DNA from: Shewanella colwelliana ATCC 39565
Lineage (GTDB): Bacteria; Pseudomonadota; Gammaproteobacteria; Enterobacterales; Shewanellaceae
Direction of reading: 5' to 3'
Assembly (NCBI RefSeq): GCF_000518705.1
Contig: NZ_JAEC01000007.1
Span: 124,001 to 188,000, forward strand
DNA length: 64,000 bases
Made by a program: the position numbers and the translations under genes. Numbering within the stretch: position 1 is the stretch's first letter; each line of letters starts with the position of its first letter. Below the pieces are notes generated by a model. It saw only the letters and a list, made by a program, of their open reading frames with translations. It ran no database searches and had not been told where the DNA came from. Shown here piece by piece: positions 57,093 through 64,000 of the stretch.

Positions 57093-58790
57093 ATGGACCA
57101 GATTAATCCAAAACAGGAATACGATTACATCATAGTCGGCGCTGGCAGTGCGGGTTGTGTATTAGCCAACCGCTTGTCGGCAGACTCTGCCAATAAAGTG
57201 TTGCTGTTAGAGACAGGGGGCAGCGATAAGAGCATCTTTATCCAGATGCCAACAGCGCTATCGATTCCCATGAACACTAAGAAGTATGCCTGGCAGTTTG
57301 AGACAGAAGCTGAGCCATCTTTAGATAATCGCCGTATGCATTGCCCGCGGGGCAAAGTGTTGGGCGGTTCGTCATCGATCAATGGCATGGTATACGTGAG
57401 AGGCCATGCGCGTGACTTTGATGAGTGGCAGCAATCGGGGGCCAAAGATTGGGATTACGCACACTGTTTACCCTATTTTAAAAAGGCTGAGACTTGGGCG
57501 TTTGGTGCAGACGACTACCGTGGTGATAGCGGACCACTTGGCGTCAATAATGGCAATCAGATGAAGAATCCCCTGTATCAAGCGTTTGTTGATGCTGGCG
57601 TTGATGCGGGTTACCTAGCAACCGCTGATTACAATGGTGCGCAGCAAGAGGGTTTTGGTCCTATGCATATGACGGTCAAAAATGGGGTGCGTTGGTCAAC
57701 GTCTAACGCTTACCTAAGGCCAGCAATGCAGCGTAGTAACTTAACGGTTATTACTCATGCACTTGTGCACAAAGTATTGCTCGATGGTAAACGTGCTGTT
57801 GGCGTGCGCTATGAGCGTAAAGGCAAAATTCTTGATGTGGGTTGTAGTAAAGAGGTTGTGTTATCGGCTGGGTCAATTGGTTCGCCACATATCTTGCAAC
57901 TGTCAGGTATCGGCGCGGCGAAAACCCTTGGTGCTGCCGGCATCGAACCCCTACATGAGTTACCGGGTGTTGGGCAAAACTTACAAGATCATCTTGAGTT
58001 CTACTTTCAATTTAAGTGCTTAAAGCCTATTTCCCTCAATGGCAAACTTGACCCACTCAATAAGTTATTTATCGGTACGCGTTGGATCCTCAACAAGTCG
58101 GGATTAGGCGCAACCAATCACTTTGAGTCCTGTGGATTTATTCGTTCCAAACCAGGGCTTGAGTGGCCGGATTTACAATACCATTTTTTACCCGCGGCGA
58201 TGCGCTACGACGGTAAGGAGGCGTTTGCCGGTCATGGTTTTCAGGTACATATTGGGCATAACAAACCCAAGAGCCGTGGCGCTGTCACTGTGGTATCGAG
58301 TGATCCCAAGGCCGCTCCTAAAATTCAGTTTAACTATCTGTCGCATCAGGATGATATTGAAGGGTTTCGTGCCTGTGTGCGTTTGACTCGCGAAATAATT
58401 AATCAGCCGGCACTAGATGAATATCGCGGTGAAGAGATCCAACCCGGAATCCAAGTGCAAAGTGATGAGGCGATCGATCGCTTTGTTAGGCAATCAGTAG
58501 AGAGTGCCTATCATCCATCATGCTCTTGCAAGATGGGTGAAGACTCAATGGCGGTGGTAGACAGTCAAACTAAGGTACATGGCATGATGGGATTGCGAGT
58601 GGTTGATTCATCTATTTTTCCAACCATTCCAAACGGTAACTTAAATTCACCGACCATTATGGTCGCAGAGCGTGCCGCTGATCTGATTTTAGGTAAGATG
58701 CCGCTGGCGGCAAGTGACGCTCCTGTGGTTATTGCCGATGAGTGGCAAGTCCATCAGCGCCAGCAGTCTCCAAAGAGACACAGTGTTTAA
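57093..58790 (+). CDS. betA: Choline dehydrogenase
   Basis: 565 residues from ATG 57093, with AAGGAG just before; a GTG at 57087 is less suitable. It is a GMC oxidoreductase: [20 protein letters not shown] binds [29 protein letters not shown] is the GMC signature 1, [18 protein letters not shown] the second, and [10 protein letters not shown] and [18 protein letters not shown] carry the active-site His and Asn. It oxidises choline to betaine aldehyde and on, in the membrane-associated respiratory chain. Confidence 0.96.
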   Translation: MDQINPKQEYDYIIVGAGSAGCVLANRLSADSANKVLLLETGGSDKSIFIQMPTALSIPMNTKKYAWQFETEAEPSLDNRRMHCPRGKVLGGSSSINGMVYVRGHARDFDEWQQSGAKDWDYAHCLPYFKKAETWAFGADDYRGDSGPLGVNNGNQMKNPLYQAFVDAGVDAGYLATADYNGAQQEGFGPMHMTVKNGVRWSTSNAYLRPAMQRSNLTVITHALVHKVLLDGKRAVGVRYERKGKILDVGCSKEVVLSAGSIGSPHILQLSGIGAAKTLGAAGIEPLHELPGVGQNLQDHLEFYFQFKCLKPISLNGKLDPLNKLFIGTRWILNKSGLGATNHFESCGFIRSKPGLEWPDLQYHFLPAAMRYDGKEAFAGHGFQVHIGHNKPKSRGAVTVVSSDPKAAPKIQFNYLSHQDDIEGFRACVRLTREIINQPALDEYRGEEIQPGIQVQSDEAIDRFVRQSVESAYHPSCSCKMGEDSMAVVDSQTKVHGMMGLRVVDSSIFPTIPNGNLNSPTIMVAERAADLILGKMPLAASDAPVVIADEWQVHQRQQSPKRHSV

Positions 58791-58892
58791 TCCTTGTTGG
58801 ATTAGCACTTTCTAGGTTGACGGCCTACCTAAGTCACATTGACTAAAAGGCCTTAATTGTCAGGGTAAAACTATAACGGTTTGTATCAGGGT

Positions 58893-58918
58893 TTAAATAT
58901 CGCAGAAACGATATTTAA
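58893..58918. promoter_or_regulatory. Perfect inverted repeat between betA and the transporter gene
   Basis: TTAAATATCG, 6-base loop CAGAAA, CGATATTTAA, 10-bp arms, about 110 bases before the transporter start. No T tract follows, so an operator or mRNA structure is likelier than a terminator. Confidence 0.45.
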
Positions 58919-59026
58919 GGCTTGAGGGGTTGTTGCAGCCTAAAAATGGCACCTTGACGTAATATAAAATCAATAAAATGGAGCTAACAGTATGTTTGCA
59001 TTAATATTTTGTTCAAGGGGGAACAA

Positions 59027-60244
59027 ATGACCACGTGGTTAACTATAGGGATTTTATTTACCTTTGCGGCTATCGCTTTTGTCATCTATCGCTGGGGAAA
59101 TATAGAGTGTGTCGGGGTGACACCAGTGCGTACCTTTACCTTTATCGCGATTCTCTTTACCTCGGGTCTCGATGTGGGGTTGATTATGTTCCCGTTGACT
59201 GAGTTTGCAGGTTACGCCGATCTGGCGGCCAATCCTGAGTATGGTTTTTCTAACCCTCTCGCGATTGAGTTCGGCTTCTGGGCCTTTCTGATTTGGGCAT
59301 TCTATTTCTTAACTTGTTTCTATTTCTGTGTGATTGAACCAAGGGTGAAATTTTTTGAAATTCCCGTGATTAAGTTCATCAATAACTTAGTCATCATAGG
59401 TACCTGTGCGTTTACTGCCTATTTGTTACTGACTAATTTGCCTTGGTATCTGCCTGAATTAGGTGATGGTGAAACCATCGTTAGCAGCTTTTACTTAATT
59501 GTATTTGTTGTGATTGCGGCCGCTGTGTATTCGAGCACCAGTATTCGCTATGTGCGTACGTTAAGCCTTGCAAGTACTTGGTTGTTTCTAGGCCTTATTG
59601 CACTGATGTGGGCTGGTGCGTTTATGTCTGCAGAGTCAGGTGTGGGTGAGTTTGTCACCACGTTTGCCTTGATTGGTGATTACTTTGGTAATTTGCACCA
59701 CTTTGTATTGCCGCTCAATGACTATCATGAGTTCTATCTATTCTGGTGGTTTGCATGGAGCATTATGATTGGTCAATTTACCTCTCGTTTCGTTGGCGGT
59801 ATGAAAACCTATCAGGTATTAGTGGCAATGATGGTGTTTCCATCTATCCCAATCGCTATCTGGTTTAGCGTGCTCTATTACTACAGTGCCAATGCCATAC
59901 CGACGGCAGGTTTTTATAACTTAGCCATGGTAGTGGTTGGTATTACCTTTGTGATCAACTCGCTCGACTCATTGATCCGTTTGTATACCGATAACCTAAA
60001 CTTGACTGTGCAACGATTTGGCAAGGTTAAGTACATCACAGGCAACCTAGTCTTGATGTGCGGTCTCACCTTGTTATTTAGCTTAGATTTCCTACAAATT
60101 CAGTGGGTGGGCGCATTAGCCATTGCACTCATTTTAGGTTGTTTTGGCTATATCATGGCGACCAAGTATCGACGTGTGGCAGAAATTGAGCGTTCGCCTA
60201 AAGAGAATAAAATCGACTTCGGCAAAATTGAGCTGGCTAGCTAA
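59027..60244 (+). CDS. Short BCCT-like choline/betaine transporter
   Basis: 405 residues from ATG 59027 (AGGGGGAA upstream), with 10 to 11 membrane segments. ILFTSGLDVGLIMFPLTEF aligns with the BCCT motif around GxGxGLxFxGxxEP, and WWFAWSIMIGQFTSRFVGG with the WWxxWxPFVGxFIARISRG signature, so this is a shortened and divergent BCCT carrier (canonical 500-680 residues). Its position after betIBA makes choline or betaine the likely solute. An Asp occurs in the Gly motif, where it is known to alter coupling in BetP. Sure of membrane transport, less sure of the family. Confidence 0.7.
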   Translation: MTTWLTIGILFTFAAIAFVIYRWGNIECVGVTPVRTFTFIAILFTSGLDVGLIMFPLTEFAGYADLAANPEYGFSNPLAIEFGFWAFLIWAFYFLTCFYFCVIEPRVKFFEIPVIKFINNLVIIGTCAFTAYLLLTNLPWYLPELGDGETIVSSFYLIVFVVIAAAVYSSTSIRYVRTLSLASTWLFLGLIALMWAGAFMSAESGVGEFVTTFALIGDYFGNLHHFVLPLNDYHEFYLFWWFAWSIMIGQFTSRFVGGMKTYQVLVAMMVFPSIPIAIWFSVLYYYSANAIPTAGFYNLAMVVVGITFVINSLDSLIRLYTDNLNLTVQRFGKVKYITGNLVLMCGLTLLFSLDFLQIQWVGALAIALILGCFGYIMATKYRRVAEIERSPKENKIDFGKIELAS

Positions 60245-60265
60245 TTAGCGACCTGTTCAACAAAA

Positions 60266-60284
60266 TTATACTGATTGATATTAA
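60266..60284. repeat. Short palindromic intergenic repeat, copy 3
   Basis: TTATACTGATTGATATTAA, 22 bases after the BCCT-like gene. A degenerate copy of the repeats at 628-645 and 40668-40686. Confidence 0.4.
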
Positions 60285-60334
60285 ACACCCTGAACTCATG
60301 GTTTTGAGTTCAGGTCTAATAAAAATGAAGGAAA

Positions 60335-61042
60335 ATGATGAATACAACAATTAAACGCATCGCATTTGCAGGCCTACTAGCATTACCATCTACAGCTATG
60401 GCAGGATTAAGTTCAACCGTTAACTTAACCTCTGATTATACATTCAATGGTGTCAGTCAAACAGACAACGGCCCAGCACTGCAAGCGAGTTTAGATTATG
60501 GCTTCGACAGTGGTTGGTACGTGGGTTCTTGGGCGTCAAATGTGGATTTTGGATCAGGTGATGATACTTGGTTAGAGTTAGATTTTTATGGTGGTAAGTA
60601 TTTCGAGCTGACCGACCGCTTTTCGCTTGATGCCGGTATTGCTTACTATACCTATCATGGTGATTCATACTCTGATGAGTACAAATATCCAGAAGCGTAT
60701 ACCAAATTTGGTTATGGCTCATCATTGGGTCAAACTGAGCTGAACTTTTGGTACTCGTGGGACTATTTTGGTTTAGATGCAGGGCACTACATCATGATGG
60801 CTGCGCACACTTTTACAGTGGCAGAGGGACATGATATACGTGTGAGCTTCGATCGTTCAACTTCGCAAGATGAAGACAAATGGTCTTGGAATGGTAAAGA
60901 CGCTTATAATCACTACCGTGTTGAATATATGACTAGCTGGAAAGGCTTTGACTTTAACCTTGCTGCAGAAGATACCAGTATGGATACTGACAGCAGCGAT
61001 ACTCGCGCCGTGTTGTCTGTGTCACGTACCTTTGAATTTTAA
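60335..61042 (+). CDS. TorF-family putative porin
   Basis: 235 residues, signal peptide ending about residue 24 (LPSTAMAG), then LSSTVNLTSDYTFNGVSQTDNGPALQ, the conserved TorF start (SDY.F.G.S.TD..PA.Q..). Alternating aromatic strands (YVGSWASNVDFGS, LELDFYGGKYFEL) and the final EF indicate an outer-membrane barrel. TorF proteins are predicted porins; the solute is unknown. The ATG at 60338 is an alternative start. Its terminator follows. Confidence 0.88.
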   Translation: MMNTTIKRIAFAGLLALPSTAMAGLSSTVNLTSDYTFNGVSQTDNGPALQASLDYGFDSGWYVGSWASNVDFGSGDDTWLELDFYGGKYFELTDRFSLDAGIAYYTYHGDSYSDEYKYPEAYTKFGYGSSLGQTELNFWYSWDYFGLDAGHYIMMAAHTFTVAEGHDIRVSFDRSTSQDEDKWSWNGKDAYNHYRVEYMTSWKGFDFNLAAEDTSMDTDSSDTRAVLSVSRTFEF

Positions 61043-61087
61043 GTGTGACTTAACTTTCACTGTTTAACATCTGAATGTTAAACACAC

Positions 61088-61125
61088 AAAAAGCAGAACA
61101 ACCGAGCGTGTTGTTCTGCTTTTTT
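61088..61125. terminator. Bidirectional terminator
   Basis: AAAAAGCAGAACAAC, 7-base loop, GTTGTTCTGCTTTTTT, after the TorF gene. Confidence 0.9.
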
Positions 61126-61187
61126 GCATTTGAAGCATGAGTTGGTTGCGTATTTCTGTTATGGTGCAGCTCAAATGAGAGGGGATT

Positions 61188-61664
61188 ATGGAAAAGTACG
61201 AACAACTATTAATATCGTTGCGCCGTGTGATCAGAGCCATCGATATACATTCTCGGCAACTCAATAAGCAATCGGGCTTAACGGGGCCGCAGTTGATGGT
61301 GATTCAAACCATCGCCAACCCAGATAGACCGCTTGCTAAAGAGGTCGCACAAGAGGTTGCATTAAGTCCTGCGACAGTCGCGACAATTATTGATCGACTC
61401 GAAGCGCGAGACCTTGTGGTGCGCACCCGAAGTGAAACTGATAAGCGGAAATGGCATTTATCACTGAGTGAAGCCGGGGTCGCAATATTAAGTGCTGCAC
61501 CTAAGCCGTTACAAGATCACTTTATCAAACGTTATCAAAATCTTGAAGAATGGGAGCAGAGTCAGCTTCTATCGGCGGTAGAACGTATTGCCTCAATGAT
61601 GGATGCAAATGAACTTGACGCTGCGCCAGTGCTCTTAGTGGGCCAAATCCAAGCTGAAGAGTAG
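61188..61664 (+). CDS. MarR-family transcriptional regulator
   Basis: 158 residues. A winged helix-turn-helix with LTGPQLMVIQTIA, KEVAQEVALSPATVATIIDRLEARDLVVRTRSETDKRKWHLSLSEAG is typical MarR: recognition helix then wing. It probably represses a neighbour or itself in response to a small molecule. Its target is not apparent; the patatin gene follows 79 bases later on the same strand. Confidence 0.92.
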   Translation: MEKYEQLLISLRRVIRAIDIHSRQLNKQSGLTGPQLMVIQTIANPDRPLAKEVAQEVALSPATVATIIDRLEARDLVVRTRSETDKRKWHLSLSEAGVAILSAAPKPLQDHFIKRYQNLEEWEQSQLLSAVERIASMMDANELDAAPVLLVGQIQAEE

Positions 61665-61818
61665 TAATCCGTATGATTGGTTACTTAACGCAGCGATTTA
61701 ACGTAAAAGGCAACGCTTAAATGTCGGTGATATTTACACCTCGATGGTTGTGGCAAATGGCGGGCAAGTTACTTCGTCGAATTGTTCAGCGCTAATGTGC
61801 AGTGGATGTTGTCGTAAT

Positions 61819-62697
61819 ATGGATGTCAGGGCGGATAGTTTAACAGGCAATACGGCGTTAGTGCTTGAGGGCGGTGGTCTGCGTGCCATCTATACCGCTG
61901 GCGTACTCGATGCCTTTCTTGAGGTTGATGTTCACTTCGATTACCTTGTTGGCGTCTCCGCCGGCGCTATCTATCCCGCATCATACTTATCACGCCAATA
62001 CGGACGTAACCTCAAAATTCAGCAAGGTTTTTTAGCCGATAAACGCTACATGGGATTCAGTCATTTTTTACGTGATGGCAATTATGTCAACACTGATTTT
62101 ACCTATCGACGTATGGCTAATGAACTGATTCCTTATGATTTTGATGCGTTTACTCAAAGTGGCGCAGAGTTTAAGGTCGGTGCCTTTAATTGCGAAACTG
62201 GAGAGACTAATTTTTTCAGTCGCGCCGACTTTGCTAACCACGACCGATTTTTAGCCGTCTTGATCGCATCAAGCAGTTTGCCTTTTATCTCTCAGCCGAC
62301 CACCATTGATGGCGTCCCCTATTTAGATGGCGGCATCGGCGCACCTATCCCTTTGGCGCAGGCGCGCAGTGATGGTTACCCGCGCCAAGTAGTGATTCTG
62401 ACCCAAGAACCTGCCTACCGTAAGTCTGCATTTAAATTTAAATGGTTAGCGAATCGTGTTTACCGCCAATATCCCCATGTTGCAGCAGCCTTGCTTGAGC
62501 GTCATCGGGTATACAACCAAGCACTTGCTGACTTATTAGCCGCCCAAGCCGATGGCAGTGCATTAGTGTTGCAGCCACAGACGCCACTCGGTTTATCGCG
62601 CTTAGAACGTGATGTGTCCAAAGTTGAAGCGGTTTATCATCGTGGTGTCATAGAGGGAAGAGCATTTATCCCTCAACTCTTGGCGTTCATTGATTAG
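61819..62697 (+). CDS. Patatin-like phospholipase (YjjU family)
   Basis: About 292 residues from ATG 61819; ATGs at 61744 and 61795 are also in frame and no ribosome site decides. The patatin oxyanion motif is LVLEGGGLRAIYTAGVLD, the serine nucleophile in GVSAGAIYP and the Asp in YLDGGIGAPIP, so the Ser-Asp dyad is intact. It hydrolyses an acyl ester of a lipid in the cytoplasm or at the membrane. Substrate unknown. Confidence 0.88.
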   Translation: MDVRADSLTGNTALVLEGGGLRAIYTAGVLDAFLEVDVHFDYLVGVSAGAIYPASYLSRQYGRNLKIQQGFLADKRYMGFSHFLRDGNYVNTDFTYRRMANELIPYDFDAFTQSGAEFKVGAFNCETGETNFFSRADFANHDRFLAVLIASSSLPFISQPTTIDGVPYLDGGIGAPIPLAQARSDGYPRQVVILTQEPAYRKSAFKFKWLANRVYRQYPHVAAALLERHRVYNQALADLLAAQADGSALVLQPQTPLGLSRLERDVSKVEAVYHRGVIEGRAFIPQLLAFID

Positions 62698-62849
62698 ATA
62701 CTTTTCCCCCGCTTCTTCGCATTTGGCATCCTTCAACTCGTTTAATTATCTAATTTGTTATCACCTTGTAAAATAAGTGCGTTTACTTTAAATTTGATGC
62801 AGTGAACTGAATTGGTTGAGTTTTGGTCGTTTTTAGAAAGGAGTCAGTA

Positions 62850-63236
62850 ATGGATAGCGAAAAGTTTCAGCGCGGTATCGCAAAACGACGCGAGGTGATG
62901 GGGGATGAATTTGTCGATAGAGCATTAGCATCGGCGACTGACTTCACGCAACCACTGCAAGAACTGGTCAGTAGAAATGCTTGGGGCGAGGTTTGGGTGC
63001 GTGAGGGCATTTCAAAGCAAACGCGCAGCCTGATCACGATCGCTACCTTGGCAGCGCTAAAGGCATCAAATGAGCTAAAAGGGCATGTTAGGGGCGCACT
63101 TCGTAATGGTTGCACAATTGAAGAGATCCAAGAGGTGTTGCTGCATTCAACGGTTTATTGCGGTATGCCATCAGGCGTAGAGGCTTTTAGGGCTGCGAAT
63201 GAAGCGATTGAAGCGTGGAAAAAGGAAACCGACTAA
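62850..63236 (+). CDS. Carboxymuconolactone decarboxylase-like protein
   Basis: 128 residues from ATG 62850, with AAAGGAG just before. SRNAWGEVWVREGISKQTRSLITIATLAALKASNELKGHVRGALRNGCTIEEIQEVLLHSTVYCGMP is close to PcaC (4-carboxymuconolactone decarboxylase). No other beta-ketoadipate genes are in the window, so the protein may be a related AhpD-like enzyme. It lacks the CxxC of true AhpD. Confidence 0.88.
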   Translation: MDSEKFQRGIAKRREVMGDEFVDRALASATDFTQPLQELVSRNAWGEVWVREGISKQTRSLITIATLAALKASNELKGHVRGALRNGCTIEEIQEVLLHSTVYCGMPSGVEAFRAANEAIEAWKKETD

Positions 63237-63259
63237 CGGGAAAGTTTCCAATAGCCAAG

Positions 63260-63284
63260 GGAAAGCCGATTTCTCAGGCTTTCC
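63260..63284. terminator. Hairpin between convergent genes
   Basis: GGAAAGCC, 9-base loop, GGCTTTCC, between the CMD-like and GST genes. No long T run, so weak. Confidence 0.45.
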
Positions 63285-63315
63285 AATAAGTTCACATCAT
63301 GGCCAAAGGTGAGGG

Positions 63316-63936
63316 TTAACCGTTGACCGCTAGTACCGAGGGGCGTTGCTCCATGGTTGCCAGCCACTTACTTAAATTGATTTGGGTATCATCAGGGCTG
63401 ATCTCAAGGTGTTTAATAAAGCTCATCATCACATAAGCGGTGATGTCGGCGACGGAGAAATGCTGGCCCGCGACGAAAGGGTGTTCACTCAACTGTTTCT
63501 CAAGTGTGGGTAAAAACTCAATTACACGTTGGCGCGACTCTTCGCCCCACGCTTCGACACAGCGCTCGCGGTCTTGGTAGACTTTGGTGATATTTCTAAA
63601 GGCTTGAAACGCGATAAATAAGCCTTGTAACTCACAGATGCGCTGCCACATCTCTACTTGCGCTTTCTCTAATGGTGAGCGACCAAACAGCGAGTGATCG
63701 CTTGGGATTAGTTCATCGAAATAACGGCAGATCGCGATGGATTCGCAAAGGGTTTGACCATCATCGAGCTCAAGTACTGGAATGCGACCATTGACGCTCA
63801 GTGCTTTAAACTCATCACTGAGGTTGTCACCTGCACGCAGGTTGAGGCTTTGGCGGTCGAGTTCTATTCCCATTTCATTAAGGAAGATATTGACTCGTCT
63901 GGCGCTGGGGGTCATGGCTAATTCGTAGAGTTTCAT
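63316..63936 (-). CDS. Glutathione S-transferase
   Basis: 206 residues. Thioredoxin-like N-terminal domain (MKLYELAMTPSARRVNIFLNEMGIEL, then NGRIPVLELDDGQTLCESIAICRYFDEL) and an all-helical C-terminal domain with PFVAGQHFSVADITAYV. The conserved Ser or Tyr for glutathione lies in the start region (TPSARR). It conjugates or reduces an electrophile; its class and substrate cannot be decided. Confidence 0.92.
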   Translation of the reverse strand: MKLYELAMTPSARRVNIFLNEMGIELDRQSLNLRAGDNLSDEFKALSVNGRIPVLELDDGQTLCESIAICRYFDELIPSDHSLFGRSPLEKAQVEMWQRICELQGLFIAFQAFRNITKVYQDRERCVEAWGEESRQRVIEFLPTLEKQLSEHPFVAGQHFSVADITAYVMMSFIKHLEISPDDTQINLSKWLATMEQRPSVLAVNG

Positions 63937-64000
63937 CTATCCCTCTTTGGCTCTCGTTAAAGTTGTAGTATTTGGGTTCAGATAGTGTCTTTTTCTTTAT

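Overview
The window looks like chromosomal DNA of a marine gammaproteobacterium, most probably Shewanella. The evidence is the gene families (TorF and YfaZ outer-membrane proteins, a Shewanella-like PPP phosphatase, TapY2/PilY1-type pilus genes, a PACE exporter, the malQ-glgBXPCA order), the moderate G+C content and a recurring short TTATACC-type palindrome. This rests on reading the proteins; no database search was run. I see no rRNA, tRNA, CRISPR array, insertion sequence or prophage.

Layout. 1-4060: end of ferrochelatase, a Cys-cluster protein, ruvX and yqgE (yqgE carries an in-frame TGA), yciH, a Fur-box gene for a small membrane protein, a DUF4136 lipoprotein and a DUF924-like protein. 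4100-9330: LysR/PACE divergent pair, OmpA-like protein, MscS, YicG/TRIC, threonine aldolase. 9390-13520: two tandem alkaline phosphatases (one a lipoprotein on a collagen-like stalk) and a His-tailed exported protein. 13780-20680: thioesterase, small lipoprotein, NDH-2, cold-shock protein, and a coupled transglutaminase/lipoprotein pair. 21070-25700: iron alcohol dehydrogenase, chemoreceptor, porin.

25986-38241 is a complete glycogen operon, malQ-glgB-glgX-glgP-glgC-glgA, with overlapping or closely spaced genes. It is preceded by a good sigma-54 promoter match and an upstream 21-bp dyad with NtrC-type half-sites, which suggests storage-carbon metabolism tied to nitrogen or another sigma-54 signal. 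38251-43433 holds a NYN protein and an unusual group: a TPR-sulfotransferase, an Asp/Asn-hydroxylase-like enzyme and a second sulfotransferase. The last two share a C-terminal SEC-C zinc knuckle; this is the best candidate for an undescribed modification system. 43758-47962 is an RND efflux pair. 48060-48750 holds the broken 3' end of a pilY1-like gene followed by an intact tapY2-like gene.

48796-54467: PPP phosphatase, acyltransferase, glutathione peroxidase, YfaZ protein, RsmB-type rRNA methyltransferase. 55024-60244: choline-to-betaine locus betI-betB-betA plus a short BCCT-like transporter, with a clear promoter and BetI operator. 60335-63936: TorF porin, MarR regulator, patatin-like phospholipase, carboxymuconolactone-decarboxylase-like protein and a glutathione transferase.
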